Origin: Siccirubricoccus sp. G192
GTDB taxonomy: Bacteria; Pseudomonadota; Alphaproteobacteria; Acetobacterales; Acetobacteraceae
Assembly: GCF_019084075.1 (NCBI RefSeq)
Contig: NZ_JAHREN010000001.1
Span: 3,259,501-3,323,500, forward strand
Reading direction: 5' to 3'
Length of the DNA stretch: 64,000 nucleotides
In this document: positions 1-9,888 of the stretch, piece by piece
Layout: each line of letters opens with the position of its first letter
Numbering within the stretch: the first letter of the stretch is position 1
Translations under genes and position numbers: made by a program
Notes under the pieces: model-generated
Told to the model about the DNA's origin: nothing
Databases searched by the model: none
Seen by the model: only the letters and a program-made list of their open reading frames with translations

Positions 1-1195
<1,195 letters not shown>

Positions 1196-1196
<1 letters not shown>

Positions 1197-1816
1197 CAGC
1201 TTGGTGAGAGGCGGCTTCGCACCGTGGCGAGGATGGCCGCGGCCACGCCTTCCGGCGTGTCGGTGGCATCGAGCACGGTGCAGCGCGCCGGCTCGGCGGC
1301 GGCGATGGCGCGGAAGCCGTCCCGCACCCGGGCATGGAAGCCAAGCCCCATGCGTTCATAGCGATTGGTCTCGCCACGCGCCGCGGCACGGGCGAGCCCC
1401 TCCTCGGGCGCCAGGTCGAGCACCAGGGTGAGGTCCGGCCGCAAGCCGTCCAGCGCGATCTCCGCCAGCCCATCCCAGACCGCGCGCGGCACGCCCTGGC
1501 CGAAGCACTGGTAGGCCAGCGTCGAATCCGCGAAACGATCGCAGACCACCCAGATCCCGGCCGCCAGAGCCGGCGTGATGCTGCGCGCCACATGCTCCCG
1601 CCGGGCCGCGAAATGCAGCATGCATTCCGCCACCCCATCCCAGGGGCCGGCGCCCAGCAGCACATCGCGCACCGCCTCCGCCCCCGGCGCGCCGCCCGGC
1701 TCGCGGGTGCGGAGAACCGGCAGGCCCTGCGCCGCCAGGGCATCCGCCAAGCGGCGGGCCTGGGTGGATTTCCCCGCCCCCTCGCCGCCTTCCAGCGTGA
1801 TGAACCGGCCGCGCAT
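1196..1816 (-). CDS. tmk: Thymidylate kinase
   Basis: Phosphorylates dTMP to dTDP in dTTP synthesis. The 206-residue protein has the P-loop GGEGAGKS at residues 10-17, the DRF/DRY-type motif in VCDRFADSTLAYQ that positions dTMP, and an arginine-rich lid region. Length is normal for the family. It starts 8 bases after the stop of the D,D-carboxypeptidase gene and its own stop overlaps the holB start, so it sits in the middle of the murein-to-replication operon. Confidence 0.95.
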
Positions 1817-1824
1817 GGCGGGCC

Positions 1825-3075
1825 TCAGCTACCCGAGAACCAGCGGCCCATCACCGCCGGAATGCGGGGGATCAGGCCCAGCCGATCGACGTCCGCGCCG
1901 GCCAGCAGCGGCAGCGACATGTTCGGCACGCCCTGCCCGGATACATCCAGCCGGCCAAGCTCCTGCCCTTTCTGCACCGGTGCGGCCACCGGTGCCTCAT
2001 AGCGGAGCCGGGCCTGCAGGTTGCGGCGCCATTGCCGCGGCAGGGTCACCACCACGTCGCGCCCACCGACCAGCGGCACGGTGCGGCGATCGCCGAGATG
2101 CACCGGCACCTCCTGCACCACATCATCGGCACGGAACAGCACCACGTTCTCGAATTCGCGGAAGCCCCATTCCAGCAGCCGCTCGCTCTCCTCGGCACGG
2201 GCGCGCATGGTGGGCAGGCCGTTGAAGACCAGGATCAGCCGCCGCTCGCCCCGCTTGGCGCTGGCGGTGAGGCCATAGCCGGCCTCCTCGGTATGCCCGG
2301 TCTTCAGCCCGTCGGCGCCCGAGACACGGGCGAGCGCCGGGTTCCGGTTGTCCTGGCTGATGTCGTTCCAGCGGAAGCTGCGTTCGTTGTAGTAGCGGTA
2401 GTATTCCGGGAAATCGGCGATGATCCGCTTCGCCAGCCGCGCCAGGTCGCGGCAGGTCATGCGGTGCTCGGGGTCGGGCCAGCCGGTGGCATTGCGGAAG
2501 TTGCTGTTGGTGAGCCCGATCTCCCGCGCCTTCTCGTTCATGGCCTCGGCGAACTGGCTCTCGCTGCCCGAGATCGCCTCGGCAAAGACGATGCAGGCAT
2601 CGTTGCCAGACTGCACGATGACGCCGCGCATCAGCGCCTCGACCGGCACGGTGGAGCCGATCTGCACGAACATCTTGCTGCCGCCCATGCGCCAGGCGCG
2701 CTCGCTCACCGGCAATTCCTGGTCGAGCTTCAGCCGGCCCTGCTTCAGCATGTCGAAGACCATGTACATGGTCATCAGCTTCGACATCGAGGAGGGCGGC
2801 ATCCGCTCCTCGGCATTCTTCTCCAGCAGCACGGCATCGGTGTCGAAATCGACAATCAGCGCCTGCCGCGCCACGGTATCCAGCGGGCCGAGCGGCGTGG
2901 TGGCCGGCGAGCCGGGCGGCGGCGCGGCCGGCCGGCCAGCGCGGGATTGCGAGCGGGGCTGTGCCAGGGCCGGCCGCGCCAAGGCGGCCGGCAGGGTTGC
3001 GGCGGCAAGCGTCGCCGCGGCGGGCAGCAGCAGGTTGCGGCGGGTGGCGCCCGGGTTTTTGGCGCGAGGCGGCAT
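1825..3075 (-). CDS. D-alanyl-D-alanine carboxypeptidase, PBP5/6 family
   Basis: Penicillin-binding D,D-carboxypeptidase that trims the terminal D-Ala of peptidoglycan stem peptides in the periplasm. All three active-site motifs are visible: SMSK at residues 96-99, SGN (QSGNDACI) and KTG (GLKTGHTEEAGYG). A C-terminal PBP5-type beta domain follows. I start at the ATG at 3075 because it opens a signal peptide with paired arginines (ATRRNLLL) cleaved near ALAQ, and has an AGGAG site about 10 bases upstream; the frame is open to 3174 but that segment is not signal-like. Predicted length is 416 residues. It follows the rlpA-like gene in the same operon. Confidence 0.92.
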   Translation of the reverse strand: MPPRAKNPGATRRNLLLPAAATLAAATLPAALARPALAQPRSQSRAGRPAAPPPGSPATTPLGPLDTVARQALIVDFDTDAVLLEKNAEERMPPSSMSKLMTMYMVFDMLKQGRLKLDQELPVSERAWRMGGSKMFVQIGSTVPVEALMRGVIVQSGNDACIVFAEAISGSESQFAEAMNEKAREIGLTNSNFRNATGWPDPEHRMTCRDLARLAKRIIADFPEYYRYYNERSFRWNDISQDNRNPALARVSGADGLKTGHTEEAGYGLTASAKRGERRLILVFNGLPTMRARAEESERLLEWGFREFENVVLFRADDVVQEVPVHLGDRRTVPLVGGRDVVVTLPRQWRRNLQARLRYEAPVAAPVQKGQELGRLDVSGQGVPNMSLPLLAGADVDRLGLIPRIPAVMGRWFSGS

Positions 3076-3170
3076 GGCGAGTGGGGCTCCTGCGGGCATT
3101 CCCGATCGGGAAGCGCTGTTGCGGGATACGCTGTTGGACGGTCCCGGCTCAAGCGCCGCGAATGGCCATT

Positions 3171-4064
3171 TCATTCGACGACCAATTTCACCTCGGGCAG
3201 GCCCGCGGCCAGGGCACCCTCGACGGCCTGATCGGCCGCGGCCAGGCTGGCGAAGGGGCCGGCCTTGACCCTGAATTGCGGCTGCCGGTCACTGCCGGTG
3301 GCCTCAACCCGTCCGCCGAAGGCGGCCAGCCGCGCTGCCTGACGCTGCGCCAGGTCGCGGCGGAAGAAGGTCCCGGCCTCGATCAGCAAGTGCCCCGGCG
3401 TGACCGGGTGCTGCGCCACCGTCTCCGGCAGACGCTCCGGCGGCGGTGCATGCTCAGGTATTTCCGCCTGCACCACCGGCGCGCGCATGGCCTGCCGCAC
3501 CCGCTCCGCACTGCGCGCCCCGGGCGGCGGGGCGAGCGACTCGGCTTCGACCACACCCCGGGGGGCGGTGCTGATGGGCAAGGCGGCATTCTCCGTGCCT
3601 GGCAAGGCGCGGGCGAGCGCCCGGCTCGGCCCCTCCTCCACCGTGATCCGCACCTGCGCCGCGCCGCCCGCTGGCACCCCGAGCAATTCCGCCGCGCGGC
3701 GCGACAGGCCAAGGATGCGGCCGGGCCGCGCCGGACCGCGGTCATTCACCCGCAGCCGGATCTCCCTGCCATTCTCCAGGTTGCGGACCGTCAGGATCAC
3801 CGGCAGTTGCAGGGTGCGGTGCGCGCCGCTCGGCAGGGCGGGGTCGTGGATTTCGCCATTCGCGGTACGCCGGCCTGGCCGGGCATCCGGCAGGACGCTG
3901 GCAATGCCGGTTTCGCTGAGCGCGAAATCCTCGCGCGGATAGGACCAGACGCCTCCCATCGCATAGGGCTTGCCGACGGTATAGCGGGCCTCGGGCTGCG
4001 GTGGCGGCGGCGTGCGGGCACAGGCGGCAAGTGCGGCGGCAATCAGGAGTGCCGGCAGCCTCAC
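3171..4064 (-). CDS. rlpA: RlpA-like septal ring lipoprotein with SPOR domain
   Basis: Predicted outer-membrane lipoprotein of the RlpA family, which cleaves or binds denuded septal glycan strands. The 297-residue protein begins with a lipoprotein signal ending in a lipobox (LAAC, Cys15). A double-psi beta-barrel (RlpA-like) domain follows, with the typical NDRGP and LSRRAAELLGV segments. A proline-rich linker leads to a C-terminal SPOR domain from about residue 220 (LIEAGTFFRRDLAQRQAARL). The start codon is GTG at 4064, overlapping the upstream stop by four bases (GTGA). Its position between a lytic transglycosylase and a PBP5-type enzyme supports a role in septal murein processing. Confidence 0.88.
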   Translation of the reverse strand: MRLPALLIAAALAACARTPPPPQPEARYTVGKPYAMGGVWSYPREDFALSETGIASVLPDARPGRRTANGEIHDPALPSGAHRTLQLPVILTVRNLENGREIRLRVNDRGPARPGRILGLSRRAAELLGVPAGGAAQVRITVEEGPSRALARALPGTENAALPISTAPRGVVEAESLAPPPGARSAERVRQAMRAPVVQAEIPEHAPPPERLPETVAQHPVTPGHLLIEAGTFFRRDLAQRQAARLAAFGGRVEATGSDRQPQFRVKAGPFASLAAADQAVEGALAAGLPEVKLVVE

Positions 4065-5074
4065 GCCACCTGGTCCGAGAGCAGCCCCACCGCCAGCCCG
4101 TAATTCACCGGCGGATTGTAGCGGCGGATCGCCCGGAGGTTATGCGCGCCGAGAAATACCTGGCCGCCGGAGCGGTTCGGCACCACCACCGTCATTTCAA
4201 GCTCCGAAGCCGGCAGCGGCCCGCCATTGAGGTTACGGAAGCCGAACCGGGCCCACTCCCGGGCAGGCCGCCGCGTTTCGGTATCGGCGCCATCAAGGAT
4301 GAAGCCGGATGGCGGCAGCACCTCGAAGCCCCAGGGCTCGCCCTCCCGCCAACCATGCCGCGCCAGGTAATTGGCGATGGAGGCGAGCGCGTCGGCGCGG
4401 CTGTCCCAGATGTCGCGGCGGCCGTCGCCATCGAAATCCACCGCCAGCCGCTCGAAATTGGAGGGCATGAATTGCGGCTGCCCCATTGCCCCGGCCCAAC
4501 TGCCGCGCATCCGCTCGGGCCTGACATGGCCGCCTTCCAGCACCCGCAGCGCCGCCAGCAGCTCGCTGCGGAAGTAGCTGGCGCGGCGGCCTTCCCAGGC
4601 CAGGGTCGCCAAGGCCTCCACCACGCCGAAGCCGCCGGTATTGGTGCCGTAATTCGTCTCCATGCCCCAGATCGCCACCACCACCCGCGGTGAGACACGG
4701 TAGCGGGTGCCGATCGCCTCCAGCAGGCTGCGGCTCTCGGCCACGGCGCGGCGGCCATTGTCGATGCGGGTCTGGGAGACGATGCGGTCGCGATACTGCT
4801 CCCAGCTCATCGCGCTTTCCGGCTGCCGGCGGTCAAGCTCCAGGACCCGGTCATTCGGCCTGAGGCCGGCGAAGGCGCGGTTCAGCGTGCCCGGTGAAAC
4901 GCCGGCACGGCGGGCATCGGCGCGTACCCCGTCGAGGAAGGCGTCGAAGCTGCCGGCGGCGCTTGCCCGGCCGGGCATGCCAAGGGTGAGGCCGGCGGTG
5001 AAGCCGGCGGCAAGGCTGGCGGAGAGGCCGGGGAGTGCGGCGGCTCGGCCGAGGATCAGGCGCCTGGTCAGCAT
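4061..5074 (-). CDS. Lytic murein transglycosylase, MltB family (SLT_2)
   Basis: Periplasmic lytic transglycosylase that cleaves the MurNAc-GlcNAc bond of peptidoglycan, forming anhydro-MurNAc ends. The catalytic glutamate is in IWGMETNYG (near residue 140), and the MltB hallmark GAMGQPQFMPS is present, as is the DFDGDGRRDIW loop seen in this family. I choose the ATG at 5074, which begins a Tat-like signal (LTRRLILGRAAALPG) ending near ASAA; an upstream in-frame start would add 20 residues that do not look exported. Length is 337 residues. It is the first gene of the operon and diverges from the MmgE/PrpD gene. Confidence 0.9.
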   Translation of the reverse strand: MLTRRLILGRAAALPGLSASLAAGFTAGLTLGMPGRASAAGSFDAFLDGVRADARRAGVSPGTLNRAFAGLRPNDRVLELDRRQPESAMSWEQYRDRIVSQTRIDNGRRAVAESRSLLEAIGTRYRVSPRVVVAIWGMETNYGTNTGGFGVVEALATLAWEGRRASYFRSELLAALRVLEGGHVRPERMRGSWAGAMGQPQFMPSNFERLAVDFDGDGRRDIWDSRADALASIANYLARHGWREGEPWGFEVLPPSGFILDGADTETRRPAREWARFGFRNLNGGPLPASELEMTVVVPNRSGGQVFLGAHNLRAIRRYNPPVNYGLAVGLLSDQVA

Positions 5075-5232
5075 GGCGGAGAGGTGCCATGCCCGGCCGA
5101 CAATCGCAACGTGATCCTGCATGTCGTGGCGCAACCGAGCCGGGAAATTCCAGCCCGGCCCATTCCATCCGGGCCAGGTTCCAGTCGGGCCGGGCTTGAT
5201 CTAATCTCCGCGCCAACCAAGGAGGAAGCATC

Positions 5233-6633
5233 ATGGCCGCCGTCACCGCCGAACTCGCCGCCTATAGCGCCGCGCTGGACTTTGCCACCCTGCCGCCGGC
5301 GGTGCAGGAGCGGACCCGGTTCCTGCTCCTCGACCTGGTCGGCAATATCGTGCGCGGCCGGCATGACGCGGAAAGCACGCCGGCGCTGCTGGCCATGGTG
5401 CGGGCGCTGGGGCTGGCGGCCGGCGGCTCGGCGGTGTTCGGGGACAGCGCGCGCTATACCCCGGCGGGCGCGGCGCTGCTGAACGGCGCCCTCGCCCATA
5501 GCCTTGATTTCGACGACACCCATGCGGCCGGCACGCTGCATCCCGGCGCCCCGGTGATCCCGGCGGCGCTGGCGGCGGCGGAGATGGTGGGGGCCAATGG
5601 CCGAACCGTGCTCTCGGCCATCGTCGCAGGCTATGAGGTGACCTGCCGCCTGGCCCTCGCCTTGCCGGGCGGCGACCATTATGACCGCGGCTACCATCCT
5701 ACTGCCACCTGCGGCGCGTTTGGCGCGGCGGCGGCGGCCGGGCGGGTCTTCGGCCTGTCCAGGGAAGCGATGCAGGACGCCTTCGGCATTGCGCTGAGCC
5801 AGGCCGCCGGCAGCCTGCAATTCCTGGCCAATGGCGCCTGGACCAAGCGCTTCCAGGTGGGCTGGAGCGCCATGAACGGCCTGGCCGCAGCCACCCTGGC
5901 GCGCGAGGGCTTCCGCGGCGCGGCCGAAGCCTTCGAGGGCAAGGCCGGCTTCCTGCGCGCCTATGCGCCGAAGCCGACGCCGGAGCGTGCCTTGCAGGGC
6001 CTTGGCACCGAATTCGAGCTGATGAACACGGCGGTGAAGCCCTATCCCTCCTGCCGCTACGGCCATGCCTCGGTGGATGCCGCCATCGCGCTGCGCGCCG
6101 AGCATGGGCTGAAGCCCGAGGAGATCGAGGCGGTGACCATGGGCCTGCCCAACAAGGGCATGCTGTTGGTGGGCGCGCCGCTGGCCTACAAGCAGAACCC
6201 GCAGAATGTGGTGGATGGCCAGTTCAGCGGCCCCTTCGTCGTCTCCTGCGCCCTCGCCACCGGGCATATGGGCTGGGACAGCTACGCGCTGCTGCAGGAT
6301 CCCGCGGTGCGCCGCCTGCTGCCGCTGGTGCAATGCGTCGAGGATCCGGAGATCCAGGCGCTGTTCCCGGAGAACATGTCCGGCAAGCTCACCATCCGCG
6401 CCCGTGGCCAGGAATTCGTGAAGAAGGTCGTGGTGGCGAAGGGCGAGCCCGCGAACTTCCTGACCGAGGCCGAGCTTCGCGCCAAATCCCACGGCCTGGC
6501 CGATGCCGTGCTGGGCCGGGAGCGCGCGACGCAACTGGCGGATGCCGTGATCGGGCTCGACCGCGCCGCCGATGTGGGGACGCTGATGCGGCTCGGCGCG
6601 CCGATGCTGGCGGCGCGCCTGGCGGGCGAATAG
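5233..6633 (+). CDS. MmgE/PrpD family protein
   Basis: Member of the MmgE/PrpD family, which includes 2-methylcitrate dehydratase and cis-aconitate decarboxylase-like enzymes. The 466-residue length, the all-helical N-terminal core with GALAHSLDFDDTH, the GYEVTCRL and TCGAFGAAAAAG segments, and KPYPSCRYGHASVDAA are typical. AAGGAGG lies eight bases before the ATG. No other methylcitrate-cycle gene is nearby, so the substrate cannot be assigned. The gene is monocistronic: a divergent operon lies upstream and a strong hairpin follows the stop. Confidence 0.88.
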   Translation: MAAVTAELAAYSAALDFATLPPAVQERTRFLLLDLVGNIVRGRHDAESTPALLAMVRALGLAAGGSAVFGDSARYTPAGAALLNGALAHSLDFDDTHAAGTLHPGAPVIPAALAAAEMVGANGRTVLSAIVAGYEVTCRLALALPGGDHYDRGYHPTATCGAFGAAAAAGRVFGLSREAMQDAFGIALSQAAGSLQFLANGAWTKRFQVGWSAMNGLAAATLAREGFRGAAEAFEGKAGFLRAYAPKPTPERALQGLGTEFELMNTAVKPYPSCRYGHASVDAAIALRAEHGLKPEEIEAVTMGLPNKGMLLVGAPLAYKQNPQNVVDGQFSGPFVVSCALATGHMGWDSYALLQDPAVRRLLPLVQCVEDPEIQALFPENMSGKLTIRARGQEFVKKVVVAKGEPANFLTEAELRAKSHGLADAVLGRERATQLADAVIGLDRAADVGTLMRLGAPMLAARLAGE

Positions 6634-6641
6634 GGCACTGC

Positions 6642-6668
6642 CCGCCGCACCCCAGCTTGGTGCGGCGG
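6642..6668. terminator. 10-bp stem hairpin between convergent genes
   Basis: A perfect 10-bp inverted repeat (CCGCCGCACC / GGTGCGGCGG) with a 7-base loop lies between the MmgE/PrpD stop and the convergent LpxR-like gene. There is no long T-run. The position suggests a bidirectional terminator or a transcript-stabilising hairpin. Confidence 0.55.
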
Positions 6669-6681
6669 CCCAGCCCGCGGT

Positions 6682-7677
6682 TCAGAAAGCCACGGAGAGC
6701 GACAGGGCGCCGAAGTGGAAGCTTTTGGACTGGCCCACGAATTCCTTGCTGCGCCAGTCCTGCGTGTAGCTGAGCCGGATATTGTGCCAGAATACCGCGA
6801 CGCCCAACTCCAGGTCCCCCACGAAGGGCCGGTGGTCCACCGAACGGCTGTCGCGCCAGGTATTGCCATCCAGGAAGATGTCGCGCGCCACGGCCCGGCC
6901 GCCGGCGCCGGCGAAGACATACCAGCCGAAGCCCTCGCCAACCGGCGCCGGCGCATCGCTGATGGTCGGGCGGATGCGCGGCGGGCCGAAATCCCGATTG
7001 AGCCCCTGCCCCAGCCGCACCCGCGCCCCGGCCGCGGCATAGATCTGCACCGTGCCGGCCGCGACGCCCAGGGTCGGCAGCGCATCCACAGCCAGCCCGG
7101 CCGGCAGCGTGAAAGCCGGCACCCGCCAGGTGCGGTCCCAGCCGAGATTGAAGACCGGCTCGTCCTGCAACTGGTAATGCCAGCCGCGCGCCTGCCGGTC
7201 GCTGAGCATGTTGTGGACCACGTCCTGCGTCGGCCGCGCCAGGGAGGAAGGGCCAACCACGCCCACTTGCAGGCTGAGGCGGTCGAGCGTCGTCTCGGTC
7301 CGCCGGTCCAGGCTGATCTCACCGTACAGGTAGCCGGCATAGGGCCGGTCGCGCGGGTCGGGGTTGGAGAGGCGCTTGTCGACGGGCGTGTACATGTTCT
7401 GCCCAAGCGCCAGGCCCCAGCGCGTCTGCGCCGGGCCCAGCAATCCGCCGAGGCCGCGGTCGACCCAGGCAAGCGGCGCGGGCAGGCTGCCCTCGGCGGA
7501 GCTGTAGCCGAGCCGGAAGCCGTTCGTGTACCAGCGGTCAGTCTGGGCGGCGTAGGTATCGTTCTCGGTGAGCAGGCTGACGACGGCACGGGGGTCCGGC
7601 GGCGGCAGCATCTGCGCCGCAGCCGGGCCGGTGGCGAGCAGAATGGCAGGCAGGACCGTAATAAGCATTCGCTGCAT
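6682..7677 (-). CDS. Lipid A deacylase LpxR family protein (DUF2219)
   Basis: Predicted outer-membrane beta-barrel hydrolase of the LpxR family, which removes the 3'-acyloxyacyl group from lipid A. A signal peptide (MLITVLPAILLATGPAAAQ) is followed by the ENDTY segment whose Asn-Asp pair matches the calcium/active-site residues of the family. The YTNGFRLGYSS segment and a later histidine in DVVHNMLSDRQARGW (candidate catalytic His) are also present. Amphipathic strands alternate to a C-terminal Phe typical of barrels assembled by BAM. Length is 331 residues; a start three codons downstream is equally possible. The gene stands alone, so regulation is unknown. Confidence 0.83.
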   Translation of the reverse strand: MQRMLITVLPAILLATGPAAAQMLPPPDPRAVVSLLTENDTYAAQTDRWYTNGFRLGYSSAEGSLPAPLAWVDRGLGGLLGPAQTRWGLALGQNMYTPVDKRLSNPDPRDRPYAGYLYGEISLDRRTETTLDRLSLQVGVVGPSSLARPTQDVVHNMLSDRQARGWHYQLQDEPVFNLGWDRTWRVPAFTLPAGLAVDALPTLGVAAGTVQIYAAAGARVRLGQGLNRDFGPPRIRPTISDAPAPVGEGFGWYVFAGAGGRAVARDIFLDGNTWRDSRSVDHRPFVGDLELGVAVFWHNIRLSYTQDWRSKEFVGQSKSFHFGALSLSVAF

Positions 7678-7762
7678 GAGGAGCTTCCAGGCGCAATCGG
7701 AGCGTGCCAGCCTTGCCTAGATCGATTGGCACGGCAATGCAGCGGTGCCGCGGCCCGGCCGA

Positions 7763-7791
7763 TTTCACTCCGGCGCGATCTGGTCTAGCCT
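7763..7791 (+). promoter_or_regulatory. Possible sigma-70 type promoter for tRNA-Ser
   Basis: TTTCAC (7763-7768) and TAGCCT (7786-7791) are separated by 17 bases, and the tRNA 5' end lies 19 bases after the second box. The match to consensus is weak, so this is only positional support. Confidence 0.3.
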
Positions 7792-7809
7792 GGGCCGCGC
7801 CGCCCCCAC

Positions 7810-7899
7810 GGATGGGTGGCAGAGCGGTCGATTGCATCGGTCTTGAAAACCGACGTGGGTTCACGCCCACCGTGGGTTCGAATCCCACCCCATCCGCCG
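7810..7899 (+). tRNA. tRNA-Ser (anticodon UGA)
   Basis: A complete cloverleaf can be drawn. The acceptor stem is GGATGGG / CCCATCC (7810-7816 with 7889-7895). The anticodon stem TCGGT / ACCGA encloses the loop CTTGAAA, with anticodon TGA at 7844-7846. A long variable arm typical of class II serine tRNAs and a T-loop with GGTTCGAATCC follow. The discriminator is G and the next bases are CCG, so the full CCA end is not encoded. Confidence 0.95.
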
Positions 7900-7986
7900 C
7901 TGCGAACCACGCCGCCACACAAGCGTTGCGCCAGCGGGACAGTCCGCCGTCCCGCCTTTCCCAATCCCACGGAGGTCCGGCAATCC

Positions 7987-9150
7987 ATGGACGACCGAAT
8001 TCCGCCCGCGGCGGAAGGGCGCGAGCGCCGCGCTGAAATCCGCTTCCTCCGCCGCGTGCTGATCCTGGCTGCCGTGGTCGTGACCGGGCTATTCCTCTGG
8101 GCAGCGCGTGGCGCCGTGCTCCTGGCCTTCGGCGCCACCGTCGTCGCGGTGCTGCTGCTTGCCGCGTCCAGGCCATTCCAACGGCATCTCGGCCTGTCCC
8201 GAGGCTGGTCATTGCTGGCTGGCGGCGGGACGGTGCTGGGGGTGCTCCTGCTCATCGGCGCGCTGGTCGGTGGCGAGGTGCGCTCACAGGTCACGGATCT
8301 CGGCGCCCGACTGCCGGATGCCGCCCGGTCCTTGGAGCGCCGCCTGGGTATCAACCTGCCCGATCTCGGTCAGGCATCCGCGGAGGAGGCCGGGGACAGC
8401 GCCAGCCGGCAGGAAGCACCTCCCGCAAACGGTCCCATCGGCGTGTCCGATCTCAGTGATGCGGTGCAGCAGATCGCCGCCTTCAGCGTGTTGCTGATCG
8501 ATGCCGCCTCGGCGCTCGTGCTGGCGCTGGTGGGCGGCATCTACTTGGCCGCCAGCCCCAACTTCAACCGACGCGGCCTGGTCGCGCTGGTGCCGAAGGC
8601 GCAGCAGGGCCGCCTGGAGGATCTGTTTGAGACCTGCGGCCGGGCGCTGCATGGCTGGCTGCTGGCCACGCTGATATCGATGGCTGCGGTGGGCGTCCTG
8701 GTCGGCCTCGGGACCTGGATGATCGGGCTGCCGGCGCCGGTGGCGCTCGGGCTGTTTGCGGCGGTGACCGAGTTCGTGCCCATCATCGGCCCCTTTGTCG
8801 GCGCAGTCCCGGCCCTGCTGCTGGCGCTGGGCCAGAGTGGCAGCGCCAATGGAGGCTGGCTGGGCGGCCATGCGGTGTTCGGGACGGCGCTGCTCTTCCT
8901 GGTCGTGCAGCAGGTCGAATCGAACCTGATCGCCCCGCTGATCCAGCGGCGCATGGCCGAGGTGCCGCCGGTGCTGCTGCTGTTTGCCGTGGTGGCCATC
9001 GGCTCCGTCTTCGGCCTGGCCGGCGTCGTTCTCGCCGCGCCGCTCACGGTGGTGGGCTATGTCGCGGTGCAGAAGCTTTATGTCCGGCAGACCCTGGGCG
9101 AGCCCGCCAAGGTGCCGGGCGAGGCGTCCCCTGGGCCGGAGCCGGGGTAG
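7987..9150 (+). CDS. AI-2E family transporter
   Basis: Polytopic inner-membrane protein of the AI-2E/UPF0118 (YdiK/TqsA-like) family; members have been linked to autoinducer-2 export or Na+/H+ antiport, but substrates are mostly unknown. The 387-residue protein has two N-terminal helices (LILAAVVVTGLFLW and the segment near residue 60). A soluble loop with GVSDLSDAVQQIAAF follows, then the conserved C-terminal helical bundle containing EFVPIIGPFVGAVPALLLAL and LVVQQVESNLIAPLI. I start at the ATG at 7987, which has GGAGG 11 bases upstream; the frame is open further back but runs into the tRNA. Confidence 0.87.
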   Translation: MDDRIPPAAEGRERRAEIRFLRRVLILAAVVVTGLFLWAARGAVLLAFGATVVAVLLLAASRPFQRHLGLSRGWSLLAGGGTVLGVLLLIGALVGGEVRSQVTDLGARLPDAARSLERRLGINLPDLGQASAEEAGDSASRQEAPPANGPIGVSDLSDAVQQIAAFSVLLIDAASALVLALVGGIYLAASPNFNRRGLVALVPKAQQGRLEDLFETCGRALHGWLLATLISMAAVGVLVGLGTWMIGLPAPVALGLFAAVTEFVPIIGPFVGAVPALLLALGQSGSANGGWLGGHAVFGTALLFLVVQQVESNLIAPLIQRRMAEVPPVLLLFAVVAIGSVFGLAGVVLAAPLTVVGYVAVQKLYVRQTLGEPAKVPGEASPGPEPG

Positions 9151-9269
9151 CGGCGGTTCGTTTCGAAAATACTCCGGAAGCGTCCGACTTTTCCGGTGCA
9201 ATGTTAACCCTCCGGCAAGCCGGACGCGCTTCAAGCAAGAAAAGGATGGACGGCAGCAGGGTGGCGCCG

Positions 9270-9779
9270 ATGATGAGGAATCTCGAACCCAGCAATCGCG
9301 ATGCGCTGACCGGCGCGGCGAGCGAAGCAGCGTTGCTCCGCTTCACCGAGGCGGTGCTCGAGCTCGCCCAGCATCCGGGCCCGCCGGTTGGCTTCCTGCA
9401 TATCGACATCGATGGCTTGGCGGAGATCACCGCGCATCTCGGCGCCGCGGCCACCGAGGCGGTGCTGCTCGGCATCGCCGACCGGCTGCATGAGGGGGTA
9501 CGCGGGCATGACCTGGTGGGGCGGGTCGGCGACGGCTTCGGCATCTGCATGCCCGACCTGCTGCCCGCCCAGGCGCGCGGCGCGGCGGAGCGGCTGCGGC
9601 GGGCCCTGGCGGGGGCGCCGGTACCGACACCAGCGGGGGAGCTTGGTGTCACCTGCAGCATCGGCTTGGCGCTTGCGCATGGACCATTCTCCGGTGCCGC
9701 CGCGCTGCTGGCGCAGGCAAGGCTGGCCCTGCTGGAAGCCCAACTGAATGGCGGCGACCGCGTGGTGGCGGCTGACTAG
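9270..9779 (+). CDS. Degenerate GGDEF-domain protein
   Basis: A small (about 169-residue) single-domain protein of the diguanylate cyclase superfamily. The N-terminal NRDALTGAASEAAL resembles the D-x-LTGL entry of GGDEF domains, FLHIDIDGLAEI matches the metal-binding strand, and CSIGLAL matches the conserved SIG block. The signature loop reads VGDGF where active enzymes have GG(D/E)EF, with one residue missing and the acidic residue lost, so cyclase activity is unlikely. The start is uncertain: 9270 has AGGGTGG suitably placed, while ATGs at 9201 and 9246 are also in frame. A nucleotide-sensor or adaptor role is inference. Confidence 0.72.
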   Translation: MMRNLEPSNRDALTGAASEAALLRFTEAVLELAQHPGPPVGFLHIDIDGLAEITAHLGAAATEAVLLGIADRLHEGVRGHDLVGRVGDGFGICMPDLLPAQARGAAERLRRALAGAPVPTPAGELGVTCSIGLALAHGPFSGAAALLAQARLALLEAQLNGGDRVVAAD

Positions 9780-9780
9780 C

Positions 9781-9826
9781 GGCCCGATCGGCGGAGGGCA
9801 TCTGCCCGAAGCCGTGAATCGACCCG
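9781..9826 (+). repeat. 46-bp structured repeat, copy 1
   Basis: Identical in 40 of 46 positions to 11236-11281, in the same orientation. Both copies begin within a few bases of a stop codon. An inner hairpin GGGC-NNNN-GCCC is kept while the four loop bases differ, and the outer arms (GGCCCGAT with ATCGACCC here, ATCGGCCC in copy 2) can pair. Conservation of the stem with a variable loop suggests an RNA or palindromic element. The two copies bracket the DsbA-like and methyltransferase genes. Confidence 0.75.
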
Positions 9827-9888
9827 CAGGAGGCAGAAACCGGCGGCATGGATGGCGGGCGGGTGGCGCTTCGTCCTATCATGCCGGC

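Noticed and set aside
9204..9209. GTTAAC as a CtrA half-site in front of the GGDEF gene
   Set aside because: A single half-site without the second TTAA at seven bases is expected by chance.
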